From Heliocybe sulcata (Eukaryota; Basidiomycota; Agaricomycetes; Gloeophyllales; Gloeophyllaceae): DNA of 64,000 bases. The position numbers were made by a program, and so were the translations under genes. The stretch is from positions 75,250 through 139,249 of the forward strand of contig ML213516.1 of assembly GCA_004369045.1 (NCBI GenBank), written 5' to 3'. Each line of letters begins with the position of its first letter. Positions within the stretch are counted from its first letter, which is position 1. The notes under the pieces are model-generated. The model did not search any database. It was given only the letters and a program-made list of their open reading frames with translations, and was not told the DNA's origin. Of this stretch, positions 33,151 through 44,400 are shown piece after piece.

Positions 33151-36100
33151 ATGAAACTGAAAGAGATTCACCGGACGTCTACCTTTGCATGGTCGCCTTT
33201 ACCTTCACTACCCCTGCTGGCAACGGGGACGGTGTCCGGTGCGCTTGACGAATCATTCAGCAACGAGAGCCAACTCGAAATATGGGCTCCTGACTTTATG
33301 AACAAAAATGAATTCGACTTGGGAGGAGACGGCGAGGGAGTGGCACCCAAGGGATCTATTACTAACAGCTCAAGGTATGCACTCGAAACTCTGCGCTTGA
33401 AGAGGTGAAGTCACGTCTCGTAGGTTCAACCGTATTGCATGGGGTCATGTCGACGGGAACCGACCGAGCGGGGTCATCGCTGCGGGTATGGAGAACGGTG
33501 AACTTGGGATCTGGGACCCCGCAAAGATCCTTGAGAACGCGCCGTGAGTAATATTCGAAGTAGAACGTCTATGCACCTTGACCCCTCCTCAGGGCGGAAG
33601 ATGCGCTCATCATGCGAAACTCGACCCACACAGGACCCATTCGCGGTCTCGACTTCAACCCCATCCAAACCAGTCTCTTCTCCTCCGGAGGTGTAAACGG
33701 AGAGATCTACATATGGGACCTGAAAGACCCTAGCAAGCCGTACTCACCCGGCACCCGCAGCTCGAAGCTCAATGAAATCACGTCTCTCGCGTGGAACAAC
33801 CAGGTCCCACACGTACTCGCGACTTCCAGCAGTACGGGCTACACCGTAGTCTGGGATCTCAGGGGGAAGCGCGAGGTAACCGCTCTGGCATACGGTGGCG
33901 GTGCTGGCACACTTTCTGGCGGACCGCAGGGTGGTGCGATGGGCGGTAGGCGGGGTATGAGCGACCTTGCATGGCAACCCGACAACGTGAGGTATCCAAG
34001 CAGTGTCTGGGCGAGTCACTGATGAGTATCTTTGCAGGCGACGCGACTTGTCACGTCTTCGGAGGACGACGCCTCTCCTGTGGTGATGGTTTGGGATCTG
34101 CGCAACACGCGTGCACCTGAAAAGGTACGCATATCACTGAACGACGTCAATCTATGCTTATCATCCTTTCAGATTCTTACGGGCCACGAGAAAGGCGTTC
34201 TGTCCTTGTCTTGGTGCAAGCAGGACCCAGACCTGCTGCTCTCTGCTGGCAAGGACAACAGGGCGCTTTGCTGGAATCCACAGACGTCCGAAATCATCGG
34301 CGAGGTGTGTGTAAATGAAAATACAGCTGTCCCTGTTTAACACTCCCGTTCAGCTTCCGACCGCAGACAACTGGGCGTTCCAAGTGCAATGGTGCCCCAG
34401 GAACCCCGACCTTTTCGCCGCCGCCTTCTTCGACGGCACCATCGGCATCCACTCCGTCCAGTCTACGAACGAGCCCTCGATTGACGTACAGGCGCCCACG
34501 CCTGCTCCGGATGGCGCGGATATCTTCGACGTGCCGAGCATCTCCCGCATGACGCAGGGCACCCTCTCACTGAAGCAGACGCCGAAGTGGCTGCGCCGCC
34601 CTGTATCGACTTCCTTCGGATACGGTGGGAAACTGGTGTCCGTCTCGAACTTGCAAGCCAAAGACGGTTCCAATCAGAGCCGGGTCGTGCACGTCCGCAC
34701 TGTCGTCACGGAGCCGACGATCGCTGAGCGCGCGCAGAAGCTGCGCGGTGCGATGGACGGCGAGGGCCTCAATTCGTTCGCCGAGCAGAAGAGCCAGACG
34801 GTGGAGCAGGATGCAGACGCGAGTGTCACGTGGAAGGCGCTCAGTAGCTTGTTCAAGGCTAACTCTAGGGACGAGCTGGTCACTCTACTTGGATTCTCGA
34901 AGGAAGAGATCGCGGTTCGCGTAGCTGAGGCGGTTGCAAAGCTCAAGAAGGAGGCGGATTCGGCCACTGAAACACCCAAGTCCCCGCCCAAGTCCCCGAT
35001 TGAGCCGTATCTGCACGAAAACAAGTCTCAGACTGCTGTTACCTTTGCCGAACCCGAGCGCTCTCCGTCCGAGGAAGATGGTGGGGCTGGGACACTGGAA
35101 GGGACACCGTCTGAAGTCAGCGGGAGCGCCGCCTCGGAAAACACGGAGAGCACGCAGGGGGCTGATGCAGAATCCACGACTACCACTGTACCGAGTCTGT
35201 TCGGCGACGAGGCCGCCGCAGGTACGCCGCAAATGGACGCGGCCGCAGACTTCTTCAGTACCATGGGGTTGGCGCAAAATCAAGGTGATCAGATGGATGT
35301 CCCGCACACAAACTACCCGCTCGACTCGTCGGTCGCTGCTACAATTGGGTCGGGGCCGTCCTCAGTTGCTTCGGAGAGCCTCAAGAGCAACACGTTCCGA
35401 ATTTACCCTAATGACGAGTCCGAGACGGATCAGCTAATTACGAAGGCGCTCGTGCTAGGCGACTTCGACTCCGCGGTGTCTTTGTGTCTATCGTCGGACC
35501 GGTTTGCTGATGCCATATTGCTGGCTGTCAAGGGTGGACCGGAGCTTCTCCAGCGCACGCAGAAGGTTTACTTTGAACGGTGCACGGCCTCGTCGCCGTA
35601 TTTGCGGCTCTTCCAGTCCATTGTCACGAACGATTTGGCTGACATCGTGCAGAACGCTGACTTGAGGGAGTGGCAGGAGATCTTTGTGGTTATCTGTACC
35701 TTCGCTACCGCGGAGGAGTTCCCTGCCCTCGCTGAGCAACTCGGTCAGCGCCTTGAGTTCCAGTCGCATGTCGCTGCTGGCTCCGACAGTCCAGAGAGAG
35801 CTCGGGAGTTCAGAAAGAACGCGACCTTGACGTACCTTGCAGCAGGGCGTCTTGAGAGGCTCGTCAACATATGGACCGAGGAGCTGGCTGAAGAGGAGTC
35901 CCGCCTCGTTTTGGGAGGAGACGCACTTGACGGCTCTCGCTACACTGCGCACGCTCATGCCTTGCAATCCTTCATGGAGAAGGTCACGGTGTTCAGAAAC
36001 GCTTGCACCTACGTCGATGCCGACCTGGCGGGTTCTACGGAAGACTCTCCTGCCAGGACCTACAAGCTCTCTTCGCTATATGATCGTTACTTCGAATATG

Positions 36101-37907
36101 CGGACCTTCTTGCTGGGCAGGGATTGGTCAAAGAAGCCATCTCATTCGTCAAGCTGACGCCACCTAAGTACGGCGGATCCCCTGGGTCTGTCTTGGACGT
36201 TGAGAGTGGCAAGGAACGGTTACTTGTGGCGGTTAATGAGGCAGCGCCCGTTGCAAGCACTTCTAAGCTTCCAGCCGCCACTGTGCCTGCGGTGTCAGCA
36301 GTCCCCGCTCCTGCGACCTCCTCATACCCTTACAACCAATATCAGGGTGTTGTTCCACCCGTTTCAGCCGTTCAGGCTGTTCAACCTCCCGCTCCTCAGG
36401 CCCCGACATATCCCTACCAGGTCGCAACTGGGTATACTCCCTCGCATGTGCAACAACCTAACTATCAGAACCCGTATCAACCGACGTCGGCCCCCACACC
36501 TTACGCCACGACTTCAGGCAAATATATCCCGCCCCTACAAACCAACCCAAGCCCTCAAGGCCCGCCTGGTCTCCCGACGCCAGGTCAAGCCAACGGTGGC
36601 CCACCGGGTGCTAGCATCCTTCCACCGCCTCCTAAGCGTTCCAATGGCGGATGGAATGACGCGCCGATGGTCGGTGAGCGTCGTACACCTGCACCCTTAA
36701 ACACAAGCAAGCCTGCTCCTATCATGTCTCCATTCCCGAACGCTGCGTCCTCCCCCGGCCCTGGTCCTGGTTCGCCGTTTCCCTCTCAAGCTTCGAACCT
36801 GCCTCCACCTCCACGTACGGGGAGCCGACAAGCAAACGGCCCTCCGCCTCCTCCTCAGGCAGGATCGCGGATGCCCCCTCCGCCTGCTGGCGGTCCCGGG
36901 CAGTATCCTCCGCCATCGCAAATGCGACCGGGATCCATCCCACCATCTGGCATGCCTCCACAGAACATGGGTCCCCCGCCACAGAGAATGATGTCTCCGT
37001 CTCAGATGCAAGGACCGCCCAGACAGGCACCCTCCCAATTTGCGCCGCCTCCTCGAGGTCACATGCCGCCATCCGGACCAGCCATGAACCCGCCGCCACA
37101 GGGTCCGTATGCCCGTGCCACTCCGCCACCCATGCAGTCAGGAGCGGGACCCTATGTTCGTGCGACGCCTTCACCAAATCAAATGGCAGCACAAGGTCCG
37201 TACCCTCCAGCCATGTCGCCTCCAGCCCAGGTTGGACCATACGCACCTCCGCCTGCTGCAGGAAGACCTGGACAACCTCCCATGCAGGCAGCTCCGCATA
37301 TTGGTCCTCCAACGTCTGGACCTGGGGCTTCTCAGGGTCCTCCCGGAGGTATGCGCGCACCGGCGCCTCCCGCGAAGAAAGAACCTGCTGGGCCCAAATA
37401 CCGTGCGTAGAACCGACAAACACAGTTCGTCTGTGCGCCTTCCTCACTGAACTCTCTAGCACCCGGAGACCGTAGTCATATTCCAGACTCGGCGAGGCCT
37501 ATCTTCAACGTCTTATCGCAGCAACTCACCACCATGAAGCAGACGATGCCTGTGAGTATTTGGGCTTGCAAGGGGTGAGCACAGACACTAATATCTAACT
37601 GCAGCCTCAGCAAAAGCGTGTAGCAGATGATCTGGACAGGCGAATTAATTCCCTGTTCGATGCTCTGAATTGCGAAACACTGTCAAAACCCGTAGTAGAT
37701 CAGCTGCTTGATCTGACAAACGGTGCGTGTTCCAAAAGTCATTCGCATATCCGACTGCGCTAATATGAGATTGCCTGCGCAGCTATGGCCGCCCACGACC
37801 GGGAAGCTGCGCTGACGATTCACATGGACCTTCTCACACGGGGCGCTTTAACTGACGACATCGGATTGTGGATGTCGGCTGTGAAGCAGCTCGTCATGCG
37901 TTTGTAA
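33151..37907 (+). CDS. SEC31: Sec31, COPII outer-coat subunit
   Basis: This is the outer-cage subunit of COPII vesicles, acting with Sec13 at ER exit sites. Nine exons join in frame (33151-33374, 33424-33543, 33593-33986, 34038-34124, 34173-34304, 34354-37402, 37460-37551, 37605-37722, 37783-37907), giving 1446 aa. The N-terminal WD40 half-propeller starts with [18 protein letters not shown] and includes [34 protein letters not shown] and [21 protein letters not shown] helical ACE1-type region follows around residues 690-960 ([20 protein letters not shown]). The long Pro/Gln/Gly-rich stretch (about 980-1335) would bind Sec23. The C-terminal exons encode [20 protein letters not shown], the SRA1-like helical bundle found at the end of fungal Sec31. 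The large exon reads into a stop if the GTGCGT donor at 37403 is missed. Confidence 0.96.
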
Positions 37908-38065
37908 ATTCTCTAGATTAGGCAAACTCGATATGCTCGGGAGTGCAGAAAGCACTGCTGCGTCTGTATCCACCATTGTTGTTAGCAATGCCACGACTTC
38001 GATAGGGGTAACACATGCGATTGTCACTCGCATGGTCTAAGGGCTTAAGACACAAAAACCAAATC

Positions 38066-38356
38066 CGATGGCAAGCATAGCTTACTTCCTTGGGCAGGTG
38101 ATGACTGCAGACGTAAATTCACCAGTTCACCAACGGCAAGGAACGCCACATTGCAACATGACGTTACTAGTTTACAGACGAGGGTGCGACAGCAGAAAAC
38201 AGAAAACTAATGCTACATTTTCTGGACGATTCAGAAGCAACCCGTCTACTCTTCCATCTCGTCGTCACTCCATATCCTCGTCACTGTCGCTCTCCTCTCC
38301 CTCCGCGACTCCAATGGTCTCCAAAGGAATGTCGTGATCGGCGCCGACATAACTAT
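38066..38356 (-). pseudogene. Copied 3' end of the Brr2 gene
   Basis: This segment is a direct copy, roughly 90% identical by eye, of 41158-41453, which holds the last codons and 3' flank of the Brr2 gene. It still encodes [20 protein letters not shown] on the minus strand. It has lost 2 nt near 38273 relative to the genuine gene, which changes the frame so that it ends early after SDEDME. The copy starts abruptly at CGATGG on its low-coordinate side and stops at the shared ACATAACTAT on the other. It is a duplicated host-gene fragment, not a functional gene. Confidence 0.85.
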
Positions 38357-38570
38357 TCAGTGCGCAGAAGAGTTTCGCTCCACGGTACCCGGCTTCATCC
38401 AGCTGTGTGCGCTTCGCATCGCCCAGGACAGGAACGAGTGGCACGTACTCGAGTGTCTGCGCGATAACCGCATCGGCAAACACAGCACCCTTGATCACCA
38501 TATAGGGGCTAGATATTCCAACCAAGAATGTGGGACAACAGGACTTTTGCCGCAAAGCGAGAGCCTCCAT
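38357..38570 (-). pseudogene. Fragment of a second fungal kinase-family gene, fused to the copied Brr2 tail
   Basis: The minus strand reads PTFLVGISSPYMVIKGAVFA, then DAVIAQTLEYVPLVPVLGDA, then GYRGAKLFCALN. This aligns in spacing with GPYLCVAAAVFTDRPIVEHL and the following helix of the neighbouring kinase gene (38765-40300). The match covers about 70 residues without an intron. Downstream it runs straight into the copied Brr2 tail in the same frame at SYVGADHD. No kinase catalytic motif is present. It looks like a truncated relic of a paralogue. The 195 bp beyond it (38571-38764) show nothing recognisable. Confidence 0.7.
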
Positions 38571-38764
38571 TGAACAGCTTCAGTGAGACTGATTCGGACC
38601 CCAAGCTGAACAGGTCGGACCTGTTCTTGTATCGAGTGTTGTCTCTATGGATAGCTTATTATCAGGTCGTCTATCTTCCATGAGAACACGGGCGAGCCAG
38701 GAGACAAGGCGTCTTCGCGAGCATGCTGCGCAAGGGAGCCAGAGCTGCCTCAGTATAGCTTATT

Positions 38765-40300
38765 CTATCCAGTACACAGACGTTCTGCCATCCACAAATC
38801 ATGCGCAGGAGTAATCCTTGCCCCAGCCCGAGCTCCTGCAGGACGGGCGATGTCTGTGCGGTTGATGTTGGGCGGATAACTTGCATTATGTATCGTTCCA
38901 GCCCAGTCCCAGTCAACCAGCAGGATCTTCCGTGGATCATCATCCTGGTCCATATTGCGCCGGAGGAGCATATTGACGTCACGGACATCGCCATGCACAA
39001 ATCCCTGCTGGTGTAGGAGACTTAGCTTTGCTTCTACTTCTGCCCCCACCCACTGGATCCAGTCTCCATGTCGTTTATACCGCATCAAGTCATACAGCGT
39101 CGTCCAATCCGCGCTCTCGTCCTCCATGACGACCATTTGCCAGCCGTAGACGTCGTTGACGGCGTACAGTTTCGGCGCGAGACCGATCTTGTGCGCCGCG
39201 CGATGGGCGTCCTCGGAGTAGCGGGTGCTGAACTTCACAATGACCGGTTGACCATGTTCACCTTCGTCCGAGCCTTGTGTAACCAGCTTGGCGCGGAAAA
39301 CCCGCTTGTCTTCTATGCTTGTTAGGTATGTAAAGTAGTGCTTGTTCTTTTCAGAGTCCTCATAGAAGTCGCGAAAAGGATACTCTGCATCTGGGCCGCG
39401 CTTATCGTGGATGTCCGGGTAACGCTCTTGGAGGCTATTCACAGCCTTGCGCAAGGCTGCGAGTACGCGCCGTCCGCGGTCGTGTTCCTCGACATTCGTG
39501 GAATGCGCGTGTAGAGGGACACTTGCAAGGTGCTCGACGATTGGTCTGTCCGTGAATACCGCCGCAGCGACACAGAGGTAGGGACCTTCCCTGATTATAA
39601 TAGCAAGACAGGACAAGCTCAAACAGCACATACCGACATGAAGCACAAGGACCGCTGGGAAATTCATCTTCCGTCTGACTTCCTTTGAGAATACGAAGGA
39701 CTTGTTTTCATACATATCTCTGATCCCACAATCATAATAAAAGACAGCTTCAGTGAAAGGTTCCGCTCCACCGGTGCTGAGATCAAGCTTGATTTCTTGA
39801 ATGTAATAAAGCGGTAGAGCATCCAAACACTTCACCCGAAGGTCGCCATCAGTGTGGACAGTGCCTATTCCTCCGGCCACAGGATATGTCGGAAGAATGC
39901 CACCCTGGCTTAGAGCCGTTGAGAAGGCCGCTCGCCGGGGTTCCTCGGCCACATAAGTCTTCATTCCAACTTCTCTCAGCGACTGAAAACATTCAAAGTC
40001 TTCAGCCGTAGGAACGGCATGACAGATATCATGACGCAGCTGGGCTAGTGTTTCGTCGAGAAGGGACGGTGGCGTAGAAGCCTCATAGGGACGGCCGCAA
40101 TAAATCACCTTCTCTGGATTGGCTTTACTCTGAGTGTTATGAAACACTAGAACCTTTGCTTCAGAGGAAGGCGGTCCCACAGGCCGGGCAAAATATGCAT
40201 CCTGTCGTTCATCCAGCGTCAACGTCTTTCGAGGGGCGAATGACCGGAGTGGACGTGGAATGTCCCCTTCCTCAGAATCCTGTGCTGCAGATGCATCCAT
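38765..40300 (-). CDS. Fungal protein-kinase-like protein
   Basis: This is a kinase-fold protein of an expanded agaricomycete family, loosely like FunK1-type kinases. Exons 39634-40300 and 38765-39585 flank a 48-bp intron that restores the family block LVLHVGPYLCVAAAVF; the product is about 495 aa. The N-terminal half is a family-specific domain (PRPLRSFAPRKTLTLDERQD, QEIKLDLSTGGAEPFTEAVF). The C-terminal half is kinase-like: VIVKFSTRYSEDAHRAAHK covers the lysine strand, QQGFVHGDVRDVNMLLR is the catalytic loop (HGD in place of HRD), and KILLVDWDWAGT replaces DFG with DWD. The activation segment is short. The start ATG 40300 directly follows a TAACCAG acceptor-like site, so an upstream exon is possible. 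The substrate is unknown. Confidence 0.78.
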   Translation of the reverse strand: MDASAAQDSEEGDIPRPLRSFAPRKTLTLDERQDAYFARPVGPPSSEAKVLVFHNTQSKANPEKVIYCGRPYEASTPPSLLDETLAQLRHDICHAVPTAEDFECFQSLREVGMKTYVAEEPRRAAFSTALSQGGILPTYPVAGGIGTVHTDGDLRVKCLDALPLYYIQEIKLDLSTGGAEPFTEAVFYYDCGIRDMYENKSFVFSKEVRRKMNFPAVLVLHVGMCCLSLSCLAIIIREGPYLCVAAAVFTDRPIVEHLASVPLHAHSTNVEEHDRGRRVLAALRKAVNSLQERYPDIHDKRGPDAEYPFRDFYEDSEKNKHYFTYLTSIEDKRVFRAKLVTQGSDEGEHGQPVIVKFSTRYSEDAHRAAHKIGLAPKLYAVNDVYGWQMVVMEDESADWTTLYDLMRYKRHGDWIQWVGAEVEAKLSLLHQQGFVHGDVRDVNMLLRRNMDQDDDPRKILLVDWDWAGTIHNASYPPNINRTDIARPAGARAGARITPAHDLWMAERLCTG

Positions 40301-41098
40301 AGTCTGGTTAGTCCAACAAACAATGACTCATGCGTAAGCACCCACGTACGCATTAGCAGGAGATGCAAGTAACCCGGAACAAAGCCCCACGGCGAGAGAT
40401 CTTGCACAGGTAGAACCGTGTTTAGTGGTTGGAACTGACTGAGATCCAAGGCACTGAGTCGGACCCGAAGCTGAACATCAGGCTCAAGTTTCATTCCATC
40501 CGACACCTTTGAGATCAGGTGAGCAATACAAAATGTTCCTGATGAACGTGCAGCACCTTGTATAGCTGGTAATCCTTCAACGTTTGAGGAAGAATGTTGC
40601 AAAGTCGCTCCTTTGGAGAGCCTTCCATTAGGATTGTTTTGCCGGCGCCCATGTCGAAGGCATTGATGCTGGCTACTACATCTAAGGGCCTCAGACACTC
40701 AGAGTATGACCAAATGGAATGCCACGTACTAGTTCTTATTATGAGGTGCACTCTTTCTTGATTGAGGTCATCCACGTTTCCCAATGCTTTGAGGACGGTA
40801 GGAGTAACTTGAAGGAATATATGCGGATTATGCGGCAGAAGAGCACGCCAGATCTCAAGTGGATCCGGCGTCTCAGGCAGGTGAACTTGTGTTGGAACCT
40901 ATGCATGACTGTAATGAATTCCATGCCGCTCGAGAAGAAACGCTGGAAACGCACCGAATGTATCGTGAAAGACCTGTCACCCCACGCATCTTTCAGCTCC
41001 TTCTGAATGGCCCGCGATTTCAAAGGCAGATCCAGAGTAAGCACACAGAAATCCTGAAGATCAGGACAAAAAGCGTTCAGCATCACCTCCCCAGCCAT
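40272..41098 (-). CDS. Possible Crinkler-like header protein adjoining the kinase gene
   Basis: Three segments join in one frame: 40955-41098 (MAGEVMLNAFCPDLQDFCVL), 40557-40898 and about 40340-40506, with introns 40899-40954 (GTGCGT..CATAG) and 40507-40556 (GTGCTG..CAAAG). The first 110 residues have the order of a ubiquitin-like Crinkler header: LTLDLPLKSRAIQKELKDAW, then DPLEIWRALLPHNPHIFLQV, then LNQERVHLIIR. A glycine-rich GAGKTILMEG follows. The 3' end is unclear: splicing at GTACGT gives a stop at 40272, and reading through gives a stop at 40219, inside the kinase frame. It may be the 5' part of the kinase gene, but no splice pair I tried joins the two frames. The Crinkler reading is tentative. 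Confidence 0.45.
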
Positions 41099-41157
41099 AG
41101 CGATGGGTAGGTTCGAGGCAAGCCGTGGTGGCACGCTGTGGCACGCGGCCTAGTAAG

Positions 41158-41453
41158 CGATGGCAAGCATTCCTTGGGCAGGTGATGACTGCAGACGTAA
41201 AAGCGTTCCATATTCACCAGTTCACCAATGGCAAGGAACGCCACATTACAACGGGATATTACTAGCTTACAGACGAGGGTGCGACAGCAAAACACAAAAA
41301 ACTAATGCTACATTTTCTGGACGATTCAGAAGCAACCCGTCTACTCTTCCATCTCATCGCCACTCTCCATATCCTCGTCGCTGTCGCTCTCCTCTCCCTC
41401 CGCGACCTCAATGGTCTCCAAAGGAATGTCATGATCGGCACCGACATAACTAT
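41158..41453. repeat. Direct repeat: genuine Brr2 3' end, copied at 38066-38356
   Basis: This is the source copy of the duplicated segment. It spans Brr2's stop codon and about 180 bp of 3' flank. Both copies have the same orientation and lie 2.8 kb apart, bracketing the kinase and header genes. Differences are scattered substitutions and a few small indels, including about 9 bp near the low-coordinate end and about 14 bp near 41201. Confidence 0.85.
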
Positions 41454-44400
41454 CACAAATAACATAGAGCCGCAAGTCATGCTTGCCCTCAGGCAGCGTC
41501 AGCTCTAGCTTGACCGCTAGACTCTTGGTGACGGTTACTTTCTTGATCGAGAGCAACTGCTGCGTCTTCGGGTCACCGATGACCAGCCACCAATTCGCCA
41601 TCTTCTTCATGGGGTAATACGGGGCGACGACGGTCTGGCCATCGCTGGAGTCGTCGTCTTCTTCCTCGGCGTCCTTGCTGAGTGCGACCTTAAGGATAAT
41701 CGGCGAGCCCGCAGTGTATTCGCCCTTGACTAATTCGTGCGTAACATCGAGGGTAGGATACGAGTTCACGAAAGTGGCGACGTCTCGCATCTGTCGAGAA
41801 TCCATCTGCAACACGGCATTGCGCTTGTCATCCTCCATTTCCATGATGTCGTAAACGGACTCCACTCCGGCCTCCTTGCAGCGTGTAATGACGTCGGGCT
41901 CGAAGTGAGGAATCTGCTTTAAGGGCGAATCTGTTTCCCACATCGCCTGCACACACATCTGCGAAAGATCCATCGCACGCAAGGCGTTCAGCCACGCATT
42001 GGATGAAAGCACGTCAACAGCTGCCGACAGTAGGTTCAAGACCTTCTCCAGAACCAACACTTGGTCCGCAGCTAGATCAGGCGGTAATTGCAGGCGAGAG
42101 AAGTGAGCTTGCATTAGCAGGAAGGTCTTGAAATGTGGCGCCTCGAAATCTGCCCGGTCCAGCTTCACAGGCACGCGGTCGTAGATGCGACGGAGAAGGA
42201 CATCCTCGTGCTTGCGGATGGGTATCGACTCAAATTCCGCTGACGAGGAGACGACCTCGAGGATACCTTTGAGTTTAGTCCTTTCCTTCAAAGAGAGCGT
42301 GTACACCTCAACGGTGACATCTGAAATGGAATAAGTACGTAAAGCATGGAGCGTAAGAGGAGAACATACATGAAATGTTGTAGTAGGCGGCGATCATGCC
42401 TAAGTTCAAAGCAGAGACGTCCATTTCATCTTCAATAGCAATACATTTTGAGTTGACGAGGTCGTTCAGGGTATTTTCGACCAACTCAGATAGGTGATCC
42501 GACAACGCCTGGTGACTGACATTGTGTAAATTGTAGTAGTTGGGATTCTGAGTCATACGCCGGTAGAAGTACGTCCATGTCAAGATATCCTGCGTTGAGA
42601 TACGACGGTCAGTGAAGGTGCTAAGTAAATCGGTGTTATGCACTGTACCATTGCGTCCTGCTTGTTCTCGATGGTTCTCACCGCGATCTCCGCCAGGAAG
42701 TAATCATGAAGTAGATGAGTCGGGAGATGTGATTCGATAGGCAGACCTTCGGCAAGGAACTTCTTGTAGAAATCCTTACGAGTCTGCGGGCACATCAGCA
42801 CGCAGCGACTCCGATCGTCTTCCAGTGGCCGGCATGCGCGGCCCATCATCTGAAGTACGTCCATCACCGGGTAGTCGACATACCGATGTTCCTTGCCTTC
42901 ATAAGATTGCACTCCCATGACGATGACCATATAGCTAGCAACTGGAAGCGCCCAAGCGGTATCTTTTGAGGCAATCAAAACCTGAATCGCGCCGGACTGG
43001 AAGAGACGCTCGACAATGCGCTTGTCCTGTTTGGTAAGCGCCTCATGATAGTAGCCAATACCATGCTTCAGGGTCTCAACCAAACCCTGGTCGTTAACAT
43101 GGTCAAGATGTAGTTGGAGGTCGGCTTGTTCGATGTGCAAAAACCGGTCTTCGTCTTGATCAGCCCCGCAGTGAGTGAGGATGTCGTCGGCCGTCAATCT
43201 ACATTGGCGGCGAGAGGGCACGAAGACGATGACAGGCTTATTCGGAGCGTACTCAACAATCGATAGATAAGCTGGCTTGGCCATTGCAATCATCAGCGAT
43301 GGGAAGTGAGGAATATTGAAGCTCTGGAGGTGGATGTCCATATCCAGGGGACGAGCACTGGGAGGGAAATTGAATATTGCATGTGAGGGAGCCCCAATCC
43401 ATTCACCGAGATCGCGAGCATTAGCGAGAGAGACGCCGCAGGCGACCACACGAGTCTTGATGTCGGTTTGAGCGGAGACATACCGGGTACGAGATATGCC
43501 AACCTCGTATGTCGGACCGATCTCTCCTCCAACTAGCTGAACCTCGTCTGCGATAAGTAATCCAATGGTCTGGACGTTCTTCCGTTGTCGCCAGCGACGA
43601 GAGATCACATCCCACTGCGAGGGCGTGCAGACAATTACATCACCTCTCTCCAGCAGTCTGAGGTCGGCACTGGTTTCTCCTGTCAGACTGACAATCTCCT
43701 TCCCACCTTGCAGGTTGCCAAACTTCGATCGCCACTCGGCTACCCTTTGATCGACCATCTCTTGGAAAGGCTCGAGGCAAACTGCCCGAGGCTGTTCTTG
43801 CTTGCTCCAGAGTCGGAGAAGAGCGAACTCAGCGCAGATGGTCTTGCCACTCCCAGTCGGGGCCCCTATGAAGATGTTCTCATCGGAAGTGTACAGCGCC
43901 TGGAAAACCTGGGTCTGTATCTTATTGAACATCTGTATGGTCGAAGCATAGATGTTTTCGAACTCTTTGTTGTGGAGTGCCGAGAGGGGTAAGGGCTGTA
44001 GATCAAGCAGGGACGTCGGAGGAGGGAATTTCTCAGGGAGGATGAGATGCTTGAAGGAGATTGGTAACCGAGTCTCCGCATGCAACCAGCGGTCTGAGAT
44101 GACCGAGATATAGTAGTTCGGCGGTACCGGTTCAAACATCGGCACCGTGATCGTGACATTGTGCTCATCTTCAGCGTAACGCTGGCGAAGCTGGAATGTA
44201 TCGTGGAACAAGACAATCTCGCCATCCACATCCTCGACAAGGATCCAGAATGTCTCGGCGCCGCCATGGATGTTTTCATCCCACCGGAAGTCAGGAACAA
44301 TGGAGAGATCAATCCGTAAGAGCGACCGAGTAATGGGCTGTACTTGCGCTTGCAATCTGACCACTGAATTAGATTGCAGATGGAGCGAGATGCTGGACGA

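Noticed and set aside
37437-37907. Separate SRA1-like gene downstream of Sec31
   Set aside because: A GTGCGT..CTCTAG intron removes the apparent Sec31 stop and joins the segment in frame. Fungal Sec31 is known to end with an SRA1-like domain.
38066-41453. LTR-type terminal repeats around the kinase module
   Set aside because: The repeated sequence is the coding end and 3' flank of Brr2. There are no TG..CA ends, primer-binding site or retroelement proteins.
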